A stretch of DNA of 64,000 nucleotides from Paenibacillus sp. PK3_47 (GTDB lineage: Bacteria; Bacillota; Bacilli; Paenibacillales; Paenibacillaceae). Under the pieces are notes generated by a model. The model was given only the letters and a program-made list of their open reading frames with translations. It was not told the DNA's origin and did no database searches. A program made the translations under genes and the position numbers. The stretch lies in assembly GCF_023520895.1 (NCBI RefSeq), contig NZ_CP026029.1:3658001-3722000 (forward strand), written 5' to 3'. This document shows positions 53,290 through 61,996 of this stretch, one piece after another; the first letter of the stretch is position 1; every line of letters starts with the position of its first letter.

Positions 53290-54429
53290 ATGGGACTGAC
53301 GATTACAAACGAAACGAAGCTGCCTATCGAGGAACGGATGGATCAGTTATACATTGGTGTCGGGAACTTGTTTAGCCGCTCCGTGGTTGAAATAACGACA
53401 GTTACCTGTGAGGACCTCGGTTATGCAACCCCTAATTTTACAACGGCCGGAGTCTATCACCTCCATGGTCATGCCATTGTAGATCATGTACCGCTGCCCT
53501 GGTCTCTGATTCTGAAGATTATTCAGCAGGACAGCGGTGAGAAAGAGAACCCTCAGCATCATAATTACTGGAGGCGGGAGGCGCTTGTGCTTCAATCCGG
53601 GATTCTGAAAGAACTGCCTGAATCCGTCCGGGCGCCTGAATGTTATCTGGTACAAGAACAGCCGGATGGAACGATATGGCTGTGGATGGAGCGGGTGGAG
53701 GGGGAGGTCCCGGCTTCACTTGAACAGTTTGAAAGCATTGCCTTTCGGCTAGGCTGTTTTAATGGTGCATATCTGACAGGAAAAGAACTGCCCCGTGCAG
53801 AATGGATCTGCCAAAGCTGGCTAAAGTCCTGGACGGCGGCGAGCAGGAAGTATGCGCCGAGTACAGAATCCTATACGAGCCGTCTGCACACAAAGCATGA
53901 GCTTGACATCTGGGCATGGTATAAGGATTTTGACCGCCAAATCGGCGGTTACCTGAATGCGCTGGAGCGGCTGCCGCGTGTGCTGGCCCATCAGGATCTG
54001 AGTCAGATGAACATGCTGCTTGCCCGTGAAGACTTTCTTGATGCCCCGCTCATGCTGATCGACTGGCAGTTTATGAGTATTTCCGGTATTGGTGAAGACT
54101 TGGGCAAGCTGTACGGGGTGAACATGAGCCTGGGAATTATCCCCGAGAATGAATACGAAGTTTTTCGTGAAGCGTTATTCACTTCATACATGCAAGGTCT
54201 CAGGTCTGCGGGGTGGAGGGGGCTGGAGGTTCAGGCAAGGTACGGGTTTTGCGTGAGCACTGCCTTAAGGAGTGTCTGGGAGGTACCGCAGTTTTTTGCG
54301 GCCGCTGGGCAGCTGGAGCATGATCCGCATAACACCGGGCTTGAGGAGCGCTACACACGTCTAACGAAGATTATACAGGTACACCGGCAGATGGCCGGGG
54401 AAGCAGACAGAATACAAAGATATCATTGA
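53290..54429 (+). CDS. Phosphotransferase, APH-like fold
   Basis: The 379-residue protein has the kinase-like motifs VLAHQDLSQMNMLL (catalytic Asp of the Brenner motif) and the metal-binding LIDWQFMSISGIGEDLGKL. ATG 53290 follows AAGGAGG with seven bases between. Its substrate is unknown. It belongs to a different subgroup than the phosphotransferase at 49850 and lies head to head with the AAC(3)-type gene, sharing the 159-base intergenic region. Confidence 0.87.
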   Translation: MGLTITNETKLPIEERMDQLYIGVGNLFSRSVVEITTVTCEDLGYATPNFTTAGVYHLHGHAIVDHVPLPWSLILKIIQQDSGEKENPQHHNYWRREALVLQSGILKELPESVRAPECYLVQEQPDGTIWLWMERVEGEVPASLEQFESIAFRLGCFNGAYLTGKELPRAEWICQSWLKSWTAASRKYAPSTESYTSRLHTKHELDIWAWYKDFDRQIGGYLNALERLPRVLAHQDLSQMNMLLAREDFLDAPLMLIDWQFMSISGIGEDLGKLYGVNMSLGIIPENEYEVFREALFTSYMQGLRSAGWRGLEVQARYGFCVSTALRSVWEVPQFFAAAGQLEHDPHNTGLEERYTRLTKIIQVHRQMAGEADRIQRYH

Positions 54430-54499
54430 GCTGGAGGGCGAACAGTATCATTACTACACTCTTACTAAAAGCAGCCGGGATAACCTGCAGTGAAAGACT

Positions 54500-55246
54500 A
54501 TGCTGATATCACAGCATCTGGAGCGCTATAGCGGGGCTATACTTTCACTTCCTGTGGATAGATCCCTCCTCAAAAAAGATCTGCTGATCCGTGAATTCCT
54601 GATGGCGGAGAACGGCGGTCTGAAAATGTATTACGCACCGCATAACGAATATATCAACAGCACCGCGAAGGTAATGATCATTGGCCTGACGCCAGGGTGG
54701 ACACAGATGAAAACTGCCATGGAAGCGGCCAGAGCGGGCCTTGCGGCTGAGCTTTCCGGCGAAGAGATATGCAAAAGAGCCAAAGAGGCGGCGAGCTTTG
54801 CCGGCCCGATGCGAAGCAATCTGATCCAGATGCTGGATCTGCTGAAGCTGCCGCAGGCGCTGGATATTCCGGATTCGGCCGGATTGTTTCAGGAACAGCG
54901 GAGTCTGCTGCATACGACCTCTGTGCTGCGGTACCCGGTATTTGTGGAGCAGCGGAATTACAGCGGCACGTCTCCGGGACTGCTGAACAGTCCTTTTTTA
55001 AAAGAAAAAGCGCTGCGGTCAGCAGCAGAAGAGCTTACGCTGTTACCCGGGGCACTGGTTATTCCTCTCGGAACCGTGGTGGAGAGCGTACTGCAGCAGC
55101 TTGTACAAGCGGGGGAGCTTGATCCCGGGCGTTGCCTGTGGGGATTTCCGCATCCTTCCGGCGCCAACGGGCACAGACACCGGCAGTTTGCTTCCCGGAG
55201 GGAGCAGATGGGGGCAAGGATGAGTCGTTTTTTCACTAACAAATGA
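54500..55246 (+). CDS. Uracil-DNA glycosylase superfamily protein
   Basis: The 248-residue cytoplasmic protein has a UDG-like fold. Motif 1 is KVMIIGLTPGWTQM (compare GxxPG), the middle part carries RSNLIQMLD, and the final motif is FPHPSGANGHRHRQF (compare HPS). The catalytic Asp or Asn of true glycosylases in motif 1 is not obvious, so activity on uracil is not established. The start ATG 54500 has no strong binding site and may be coupled to the upstream gene. Confidence 0.75.
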   Translation: MLISQHLERYSGAILSLPVDRSLLKKDLLIREFLMAENGGLKMYYAPHNEYINSTAKVMIIGLTPGWTQMKTAMEAARAGLAAELSGEEICKRAKEAASFAGPMRSNLIQMLDLLKLPQALDIPDSAGLFQEQRSLLHTTSVLRYPVFVEQRNYSGTSPGLLNSPFLKEKALRSAAEELTLLPGALVIPLGTVVESVLQQLVQAGELDPGRCLWGFPHPSGANGHRHRQFASRREQMGARMSRFFTNK

Positions 55247-55320
55247 GCAGCGAGTGTAAGTATACCTAACAATAAAATGCTTGATTCTTGTTTTGCGTCA
55301 CTTTATATAACATTTTAATA

Positions 55321-55348
55321 TTGACAACTCTCTGTATTTATCTATAAT
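55321..55348 (+). promoter_or_regulatory. Consensus sigma-A promoter of the DUF2294-like gene
   Basis: TTGACA (55321-55326) and TATAAT (55343-55348) are 16 bases apart, giving a leader of about 80 bases before ATG 55436. Confidence 0.85.
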
Positions 55349-55435
55349 GATGTATAAGTAATAGGAGATAGCACAGTTTTTAGTTATTATGTAGTTTTTG
55401 CTGACATTACAATGAGCTATAAAGGTGTGACTGCG

Positions 55436-55810
55436 ATGATCGCTTCCGCCGGACAATGGAAACAGGATATTCTTCGAGTGTACAACGAGATCAACAAGAA
55501 GCTGTTCAACGCCGGCGTCAAGCAGCAGAAGGTCGATTTTGTAGGGAACAAGATCATTATCCTATCCGTCAACAGCCGGGTCCCCGTACTGAAAGTGCTC
55601 GACACCCATCATGCTTCTGCCGGGCGTGAAATTAATCTGGTGCTGCATGAGGTGTTCAAGAAGGAGATCAGGCAGGCTTTTATGGATGAATTTCAAGTGA
55701 ATATCAAAGCCGTTCTTAAAGATTATGATGTGGAGACCGAGTATTCCGGTACGATCATAATTTTGGAGAAGGATTTGGAGCAGTACCTGAACGTTACGCT
55801 GGAACTCTGA
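55436..55810 (+). CDS. DUF2294-like (Na-translocating decarboxylase-like) small protein
   Basis: The 124-residue cytoplasmic protein matches the DUF2294 pattern: IYNEINKKLFNAG-like start (RVYNEINKKLFNAGVKQQKV), VGNKIIILSVNSRVPVLKVL, and the end GTIIILEKDLEQYL. The function of the family is unknown. ATG 55436 lies eight bases after AAAGGTG and was chosen over the earlier ATG at 55412. A consensus promoter is upstream and a terminator follows. Confidence 0.82.
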   Translation: MIASAGQWKQDILRVYNEINKKLFNAGVKQQKVDFVGNKIIILSVNSRVPVLKVLDTHHASAGREINLVLHEVFKKEIRQAFMDEFQVNIKAVLKDYDVETEYSGTIIILEKDLEQYLNVTLEL

Positions 55811-55823
55811 AGAGAGCCGGCCT

Positions 55824-55880
55824 GCCGTCAGTTTTAAGATTCGAGCCCCGGTGGGCTCTGTCTAAAGCTGGCGGCTTTTT
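55824..55880 (+). terminator. Terminator after the DUF2294-like gene, upstream of the ABC operon
   Basis: GCCGTCAGTTTTA pairs with TAAAGCTGGCGGC (G-T pairs allowed, 55824-55875). It encloses a perfect GAGCCC-CGGT-GGGCTC hairpin and is followed by TTTTT. A riboswitch role for the ABC operon was considered but no known aptamer is recognised. Confidence 0.8.
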
Positions 55881-55917
55881 GCATATGTGGAGATTTTCAT
55901 TAGGGAGGATGATTGAG

Positions 55918-56703
55918 ATGAACACAAAGATTGAGATTGCCGGAGTAAGCAAGTGGTTCCGCCGGGACGGTCAGGAAATTATCGCCATGCAGGAGACCAA
56001 TCTTTCGATCGAAGAAGGCAGGTTCGTCAGCATTATCGGCCCCAGCGGCTGCGGGAAATCTACGCTTTTTAATATCATTGCAGGCCTCATGCCTCCATCT
56101 ACGGGCCGTGTGCTGGCTGACGGGGAAGATATTATCGGCAAAACCGGACATGTAGGCTATATGCTGCAAAAGGACATGCTGCTGCCTTGGCGGACGATCC
56201 TCGACAACATCATTCTGGGGATGGAAATCCGCGGTGTACCGCGGAAGGAAGCCGTGGCCCGTGCGCAGCCGCTCATGGACCGTTACGGGCTGAAAGGCTT
56301 CGGCGGGCATTATCCCGCCGAGCTGTCCGGCGGCATGCGGCAGCGGGCGGCGCTGCTCCGGACACTGCTGTATGACCGGGATATTATTTTGCTGGACGAG
56401 CCCTTCGGTGCGCTTGATGCCCAGACCCGGCTGACGATGCAGAACTGGCTGCTGGAAATCTGGGAGGATTTCCGCAAGACGGTGCTCTTCGTTACTCACG
56501 ATATTGATGAAGCGATCTACCTGTCGGATGACATTTATGTGTTCTCCGGACGTCCGGGAAGAATTATTTCCAAGATCTCCGTAGACATGCCGCGTCCGAG
56601 ACATATGGAAGATACCGTATCTGCTTCCTTCATGGAGCTTAAGGCCCATTTGCTGGACCTGCTCTCCGGCAGCGGCAGTGAACCGGCTGCCCATATCTCC
56701 TGA
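55918..56703 (+). CDS. ABC transporter ATP-binding protein, SsuB/TauB/NrtD type
   Basis: The 261-residue ATPase has Walker A at 41-49 (GPSGCGKST), a Q loop (VGYMLQKDMLLPW), signature LSGGMRQRAAL at 136-146, and Walker B (IILLDEPFGALD) at 156-167. The end FVTHDIDEAIYLSD is typical of the nitrate/sulfonate/taurine class. ATG 55918 lies nine bases after GGAGG; earlier ATG codons are possible. It is the first gene of an importer operon that also encodes a permease, binding protein, cysteine hydrolase and MFS transporter. Confidence 0.92.
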   Translation: MNTKIEIAGVSKWFRRDGQEIIAMQETNLSIEEGRFVSIIGPSGCGKSTLFNIIAGLMPPSTGRVLADGEDIIGKTGHVGYMLQKDMLLPWRTILDNIILGMEIRGVPRKEAVARAQPLMDRYGLKGFGGHYPAELSGGMRQRAALLRTLLYDRDIILLDEPFGALDAQTRLTMQNWLLEIWEDFRKTVLFVTHDIDEAIYLSDDIYVFSGRPGRIISKISVDMPRPRHMEDTVSASFMELKAHLLDLLSGSGSEPAAHIS

Positions 56704-56795
56704 TTCACAGGTTTGGCAGGCCGTATAGCCGCAGCGTGCAGGATTTAAACACGTCAGGGGATTTCAACTCACATTACTTAAGGGGGAGAACGTCA

Positions 56796-57683
56796 ATGGA
56801 GAGTGTGCAAAAGAAGGGTTATGTCATTCACAAGCTGGAAGCTGCGGGGCCGGCCATCGCCAGGCCCGAGAAAAAGCAGGCAGAGCCGTTCATCCAGGAT
56901 GAAGAGGCGGCAGCGCGCCGGACTAAACGGGTAATCACCGCCGGACGGCTGACGGTAGCGCTGCTGATTGTGGTCTGCTGGGAGCTGTTTACAAGGATCG
57001 GCTGGATGGATGCCTACTACTGGAGCAGTCCGGTGCGTATCCTCAGCACGACCTGGACACAGATTACAGAGGGTACGCTGCTTGAAGATATCGCCTACAC
57101 GTCCAGCTCTACGATTCTTGGTTTTGTGGGCGGCACACTGATCGGATCACTGCTGGGCCTCTCCTTTTGGTGGTCGCGGAAATTTGCCGGTATCAGCGAG
57201 CCGTTCCTGATCCTGCTGAACGCTATGCCGAAGCTGGCGCTTGCACCGGTATTGGTTATTCTGCTTGGTATCGGATTTTTCTCGAAGGTCGCGCTGGCTT
57301 TTGCCATGACGGTAGTAGTCGCAGCCTTGTCGGCGCACAGCGGCGTGCAGAGTGTGGACAAGGATATGGAGAAGCTGATGTACTCCCTGGGCGCCAAAAG
57401 GCATCAGGTGTTCACCAAGGTAGTTATCCCGTGGGCCATGCCGTGGATGATCAGCAGTCTGCGGATTAACATTGCCCTGTCGCTGGCCGGAGCCATTGTC
57501 GGAGAGTTCATCGCTTCAAGCCACGGAATCGGGCGGATGGTCATTTATGCCGGGACGATTCTGGATATCAATCTGGTCTGGGTAGGGGTTGTTGTCTTGT
57601 CGGTACTGTCCATGGTGATGTACATGGGGGTTGTGCTGCTGGAGAAATGGCTGTCCAAGGGTTACGGAATGAAGAAAGCTTAG
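56796..57683 (+). CDS. ABC transporter permease, SsuC/TauC type
   Basis: The 295-residue protein has an N-terminal basic and acidic region, then about six membrane helices (first at about 50-70). The family EAA region is KDMEKLMYSLGAKRHQVFTK. ATG 56796 follows AGGGGGAG. It partners the ATPase and the binding protein. Confidence 0.92.
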   Translation: MESVQKKGYVIHKLEAAGPAIARPEKKQAEPFIQDEEAAARRTKRVITAGRLTVALLIVVCWELFTRIGWMDAYYWSSPVRILSTTWTQITEGTLLEDIAYTSSSTILGFVGGTLIGSLLGLSFWWSRKFAGISEPFLILLNAMPKLALAPVLVILLGIGFFSKVALAFAMTVVVAALSAHSGVQSVDKDMEKLMYSLGAKRHQVFTKVVIPWAMPWMISSLRINIALSLAGAIVGEFIASSHGIGRMVIYAGTILDINLVWVGVVVLSVLSMVMYMGVVLLEKWLSKGYGMKKA

Positions 57684-57723
57684 CAGAGATCATCTAAATT
57701 ATTGAACAAAAGGGGAGAATGGA

Positions 57724-58773
57724 ATGAAAAAAACAAATAAGTTCAAGCTGTCCGCCGTCCTGCCGCTTGTCTCCGCTGTGATCCTGCTGTCCGGCTGTGG
57801 TGCCAAAGGGGCAACAGATGCTGATGCCGCCGCTGCCGGCAAAGAAGGGCTGAAGAAGCTCGTCATCGCCGAGCCGCTCCACTACACCGGCTATCTGCCG
57901 CTGTATGTAGCCCAGCGGGAGGGTTATTTTGCAGAGGAAGGGCTTGAGGTTCAGATGCTGCAGGCTGCGGGCGGCGCGCATGTCACTTCAGTGGTCAGCG
58001 GGGATGCCTGGGGCGTAATCGGCGGCCCGGAGTCAAACGCCTTGGCGAATATCGGAAACTCCGATCCGATTATTTCGGTCAGCAATGTCGTCAACCGTGC
58101 GAATGTCTATCTGATGGCCAAGAAGGGGACGGCACCTGCGGGAGACTCCAATGAGGAATTAAAAGCTTTTATGGAGGGCAAAAAAGTAAATGCCGGACGC
58201 CACGGCGGAACACCGAATTTGCTGACCCAGTATCTGCTGCTGGAGCTTGGCCTTGATCCGCAAAAGGATGTACGGCTGCTGGAGCCGGCAGACGGTTCGA
58301 CGGTTGTAGCGATGGTGCAGCAGGGCGCAGCGGATATTGCTAACGGGGCTGAGCCGCAGATCAGTGACGGGATGGAAAAGGGCGTGTGGGACGAGCCGTT
58401 TTATAAGTTTCATGACATGGGCGACTATGCGTATTCGGTCCTGAGTGTAAAGAAATCGACGATTGAGAAGGACCCGGAAACGGTGCAGAAGGCAGTAAAC
58501 GCGGTCGTCAAAGCCCTGAAGGCGATCCGGGAGGATGAAGCGATGGCGATGGAGGTGCTGAAGGCGGAGTTCCCGACTCTTTCGGATACGGCGGCGCAGG
58601 CGGCGCTTGACCGGGCGTTCGAGGATCAGCTGTGGAGCCCGGACGGAATCATCTCGGAAGAAGCGCTGGGCAAGGATATGAATGTGATGATCAAGACGGG
58701 GATTTTTAAAGGTGAATATACCTATGACGGGCTTGTGGATATGCAATTCGTTAACAAGACAGCCGGAAACTAA
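57724..58773 (+). CDS. ABC transporter substrate-binding lipoprotein, NMT1/SsuA type
   Basis: The 349-residue lipoprotein has lipobox LSGC (Cys25) and the NMT1/TauA-like fold: EPLHYTGYLPLYVAQREGYF, AEEGLEVQMLQAAGGAHV, then NAGRHGGTPNLLTQYLL. Proteins of this class bind pyrimidine precursors, sulfonates, nitrates or other small nitrogen compounds. The binding pocket residues cannot be read by eye. Confidence 0.9.
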   Translation: MKKTNKFKLSAVLPLVSAVILLSGCGAKGATDADAAAAGKEGLKKLVIAEPLHYTGYLPLYVAQREGYFAEEGLEVQMLQAAGGAHVTSVVSGDAWGVIGGPESNALANIGNSDPIISVSNVVNRANVYLMAKKGTAPAGDSNEELKAFMEGKKVNAGRHGGTPNLLTQYLLLELGLDPQKDVRLLEPADGSTVVAMVQQGAADIANGAEPQISDGMEKGVWDEPFYKFHDMGDYAYSVLSVKKSTIEKDPETVQKAVNAVVKALKAIREDEAMAMEVLKAEFPTLSDTAAQAALDRAFEDQLWSPDGIISEEALGKDMNVMIKTGIFKGEYTYDGLVDMQFVNKTAGN

Positions 58774-58801
58774 GCTTTTTATAAAATAAAGAGGTGACGA
58801 T

Positions 58802-59440
58802 ATGGAATTGACTGCAGATCTGATTATGCCGGAAAGAACAGCACTTATTATTGTAGATGTACAAAATGATTACTGCCACCCGGAAGGCGCGCTTGCCTCA
58901 GCAGGAAATGACGTAACCGCCGTAAAAGAAATGATGCCGCGGCTCCACGGGCTGATTGCGGCAGCGAGAGCACACAGTGTCCCCATTATATACATTCAGA
59001 CCTTTCATGAGAGAGCTACGGATTCGCAGGTGTGGGTCTCGCGTTCCGGACGCGGTTCGCTTGGGGTGTGCCGCAGGGGAAGCTGGGGAGCGGAGTTTTT
59101 TGAAGTGGCGCCGCTGCCGGATGAAATCGTGGTCAACAAACACCGCTACAGCGCGTTCATTAATACCCGGCTCGACTCTGTCCTCCGGACACTGCGGGTC
59201 GAAACGCTGATTATGACCGGGGTAAGCACCAATGTATGTGTGGAATCGACGGCCCGGGACGGTTTTATGCGGGATTATCACATCGTGCTGGCTGAGGATG
59301 CCTGCGCATCCTATTCCCGGGCGGCACATGAGATGACGGTGGAGAACATGAAGGGATATTTCGGTGTAGTCTCCAAGGCGGCTGAAGTGGAGGAGAACTG
59401 GAGCATCTGGAGCCAGTCTGCGCTGCAAAATATTTTATGA
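58802..59440 (+). CDS. Cysteine hydrolase, isochorismatase family
   Basis: The 212-residue enzyme has the catalytic triad of isochorismatase-like amidohydrolases: Asp19 (IIVDVQNDY), Lys113 (VNKHRYSAF) and Cys146 (TGVSTNVCVESTARDG). The layout resembles ureidoacrylate, N-carbamoyl or biuret hydrolases more than nicotinamidase. Together with the NMT1-type importer, an imported N-carbamoyl or ureido compound is a plausible substrate. That is inference. Its stop overlaps the MFS start by four bases. Confidence 0.87.
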   Translation: MELTADLIMPERTALIIVDVQNDYCHPEGALASAGNDVTAVKEMMPRLHGLIAAARAHSVPIIYIQTFHERATDSQVWVSRSGRGSLGVCRRGSWGAEFFEVAPLPDEIVVNKHRYSAFINTRLDSVLRTLRVETLIMTGVSTNVCVESTARDGFMRDYHIVLAEDACASYSRAAHEMTVENMKGYFGVVSKAAEVEENWSIWSQSALQNIL

Positions 59441-60924
59441 ATGCCCCGGGTGCGGGGGCGTCTCAGCAGGTAAACCTGTCAGCTGTTAAGGTAGTCATCT
59501 GTCTCGGCGCCTTCCTGTCCAATCTGTCTGCCGGCATGTTCAATATCGCGCTGGTTGATATTTCAGCGGATTTGCATATTCCGGTAGCTTCGGCCCAATG
59601 GGTAGTCAGCATCTACCTGCTGGTGATCTCCGTGCTGCTGCCTGTAATGGGCAGGCTCGGAGATATGCTCGGGCGGCGGAAGGTGCACAACTTTGGTTTG
59701 TTCGCCTTTGCATTGGGTGCGCTGGGCTGTGCGCTTGCGCCAAATGCTGCGCTGCTGCTGGGCTTCAGGGTCATTCAGGGAGCCGGTGCCTCGATGTACC
59801 AGGCCACGAATATGGCACTGATCGTCTCGGTATTTCCGGGGGAGCAGAGGGGCCGGGCGCTCGGGCTGATGAGCACTTTTGTAGCCGCAGGCTCCATGGC
59901 CGGACCGGCACTCGGCGGGTTCCTCATCCAGTGGCTGTCCTGGGAGAGCAACTTCTGGCTGCTGGCTGCAGTGGCCGGAGCTGTGGGGTTGCTCGCGCAT
60001 CTGCTGATTCCACAGGACACGGAGACAGCAGGCGGAAAGCTGGATCTCGGCCGGACAGCCTGGTTCGCCGTGGCCTTGTCTACGCTGATGATCGCCGTTG
60101 ATCTTGGCGGCCGGACTTCTTTCCTGTCCCTGCCGGTGCTGCTGCTGTTCACGGCTTCGGCAGGAACGGCTGCTGCTTATGCAGCCCATGCCCGTGCTTC
60201 GGGCCGCAGGGGAAGGTCCGCTGCTGTAGCGGCGGGTCCAGAGCCGGCGGATGCCGGGACAGGGTGGAGTAAGGACAATAAGACTTCCGCTGTGTCTGAA
60301 CGGGGAATGTTCGCGGACAGTAATTTTGTCATGGGAATTGCCATTACGGTGATTACGTATATGGCTGCTTTTGCAGCACAGCTGGCTCTGCCTGCGGTTC
60401 TGCGGCTCTCCGGTGCAGAGCCTGCATGGATCGGCCTGATCATGATCGGTTATCCGCTGGCGCTCGTGGTGACGGCGCCGCTATGCGGAGGGATTGCCGA
60501 CCGCAGAGGCCCGTCCGGCATTCTGGCGGCAGGCCTGCTGCTTATGAGTGCCACGCTGCTGGCACTGGGGTTCGCCGCCCCGGCGCTTGGTGCAGGAGCG
60601 ATGTTCCTGCCGGTGCTGCTGCTCGGCTGCGCGATGGGCATGATCACCTCGCCCAACACCAGCATTGTCATGGGCCTGGCCGCGAAGTCCAGGCTCGGCA
60701 TGGTCAGCAGCCTGCTGGCCTTATCCCGCAACATCGGGATGATGTTCGGCACGGCGGCAGGCGGCCTGGTCATTGGCGGCGGGGCCGCAGGACAGGGCGG
60801 GATGCACAGGGCTGTGTTCCTGGCCTGCGCGGCAGGCGTGGCAGCGGCCTGTGTCTGGCTGCTGTATTCCTTCCGCCGCAGCGGCAAACGGGAGGGCGCG
60901 GGGCTGCGCGGGTCAGCGCGCTGA
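59437..60924 (+). CDS. MFS transporter, DHA2/EmrB-like
   Basis: The 495-residue permease has about 14 membrane helices, with the MFS signature GRLGDMLGRRKVHNFGLFAF after helix 2. Helix 5 contains the drug-efflux motif AAGSMAGPALGGFL. A hydrophilic loop of about 40 residues lies after helix 8. It is translationally coupled to the hydrolase (ATGA) and may export the reaction product or provide additional uptake; direction cannot be told from sequence. Confidence 0.9.
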   Translation: MNAPGAGASQQVNLSAVKVVICLGAFLSNLSAGMFNIALVDISADLHIPVASAQWVVSIYLLVISVLLPVMGRLGDMLGRRKVHNFGLFAFALGALGCALAPNAALLLGFRVIQGAGASMYQATNMALIVSVFPGEQRGRALGLMSTFVAAGSMAGPALGGFLIQWLSWESNFWLLAAVAGAVGLLAHLLIPQDTETAGGKLDLGRTAWFAVALSTLMIAVDLGGRTSFLSLPVLLLFTASAGTAAAYAAHARASGRRGRSAAVAAGPEPADAGTGWSKDNKTSAVSERGMFADSNFVMGIAITVITYMAAFAAQLALPAVLRLSGAEPAWIGLIMIGYPLALVVTAPLCGGIADRRGPSGILAAGLLLMSATLLALGFAAPALGAGAMFLPVLLLGCAMGMITSPNTSIVMGLAAKSRLGMVSSLLALSRNIGMMFGTAAGGLVIGGGAAGQGGMHRAVFLACAAGVAAACVWLLYSFRRSGKREGAGLRGSAR

Positions 60925-61187
60925 TAGACGTGTAAGGGGCGCGGCTGTACGGGAGCAGTGTGGTGATAAGTGTGGGTGCCAGAGGTGCGCATACTGTACA
61001 GGTGTGGGTGCCAGAGATGCGACTTCTGTACGGGACAAATGGTGATAGGTGTGCTAAAAGACACGGCTGTGCAGGTTGGCGTGCTGATTGGGCAATGCTG
61101 ATCAAGAGGATTTGTGTTATAGACGGGATTAAAGGTATTATTGTTTGAGACTTTGATCGGTTTCGTATGCTGCTTGCTGTAACGGGA
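60925..61187. other. Gene-free region with short degenerate repeats
   Basis: GTGTGGGTGCCAGAG recurs near 60969 and 61003, followed by related GCG-A-CTGTAC ends, giving a loose 35-base duplication. No coding sequence with a ribosome binding site is seen. Confidence 0.5.
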
Positions 61188-61220
61188 AACTCCGCCTATG
61201 AGGGCGGAGTTTTTTTGGCT
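61188..61220 (+). terminator. Rho-independent terminator
   Basis: AAACTCCGCC pairs with GGCGGAGTTT (61188-61212), followed by TTTTTTGG. It would end read-through from the importer operon. Confidence 0.85.
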
Positions 61221-61996
61221 TTCTATCTCGGGTTTAGGGATAAAAAGAAACACTCTAAAGCTTCCTGCTATAAATGAGGAACGGCGTTCTATTGTACTCT
61301 ATACAGGGCTGTTGATTAGCTGTCATATGGAAAATGGTTGTAGGGAGCGTATACAGATAAAACCTAAGAGGAATTTTTCCATCTAATCCTCCGAAAAATG
61401 GCGGTTTTACAATGCTTGTTGGAAAAACTCCACTTAAATGTATTGAGTGAGTCTTTAAAGGCCTTTATCCGTTTGAATAGCTGGAGAATTTCCAACTAAA
61501 AGTTATAAATGATGAAAAAGGACAGGATTAGGGGGAGGAAATCCAACTAAAGTCTCCGGCTGTTTTATAAGGATTCTGTTGCACAAAGTGTAATCCCGGC
61601 ACAAACTACTTAGCTTGCGGGGGACAAACACTACGGTTTGCTCCTTCAACGTACTCTGCATCAGCATTCTATTTTGAACTAACGGCGGAACATCTCTTGA
61701 GAGTAACTAGTGTGAAGTAAATGACGTTTAATTGTATTTCCTGCAATTAAAAGACTGTGAAAAACGGAATTTGGAACTTTAACTGTATTCTGTACAGGTA
61801 AAAGTGGCGATAATGCTCCTTGGGGGGATATGGCGGTTTTTAATTGCAGAAAGTGCATCTAAGGCCCTTACGGCCCGGAAATAGCCGGCTTTAGCTGCAG
61901 GAAATACAACTAAAGCGCCGGTGGGGAACTAGCATCTATAATATGTACATCAGGCAAGGAGCCGGGGGAACAATAGAACGCCGGTTCAACAATCCA
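61221..61996. repeat. Gene-free region with hairpin families D and E
   Basis: The first part (about 61371-61555) carries four TGGA/TCCA-type hairpins near 61371, 61418, 61476 and 61537, the family seen at 6352. The second part (61726-61915) carries the E elements: GTTTAATTGTATTTCCTGCA, AACTGTATTCTGTACAG, AATTGCAGAAAGTGCA and TAGCTGCAGGAAATACAAC. Their order matches 27354-27543. No CDS is supported here. Confidence 0.7.

Noticed and set aside
55824-55880. Riboswitch (guanidine or similar) controlling the ABC importer
   Set aside because: The structure is a terminator with an inner hairpin and has none of the known aptamer consensus segments. It is best explained as the end of the DUF2294-like gene.
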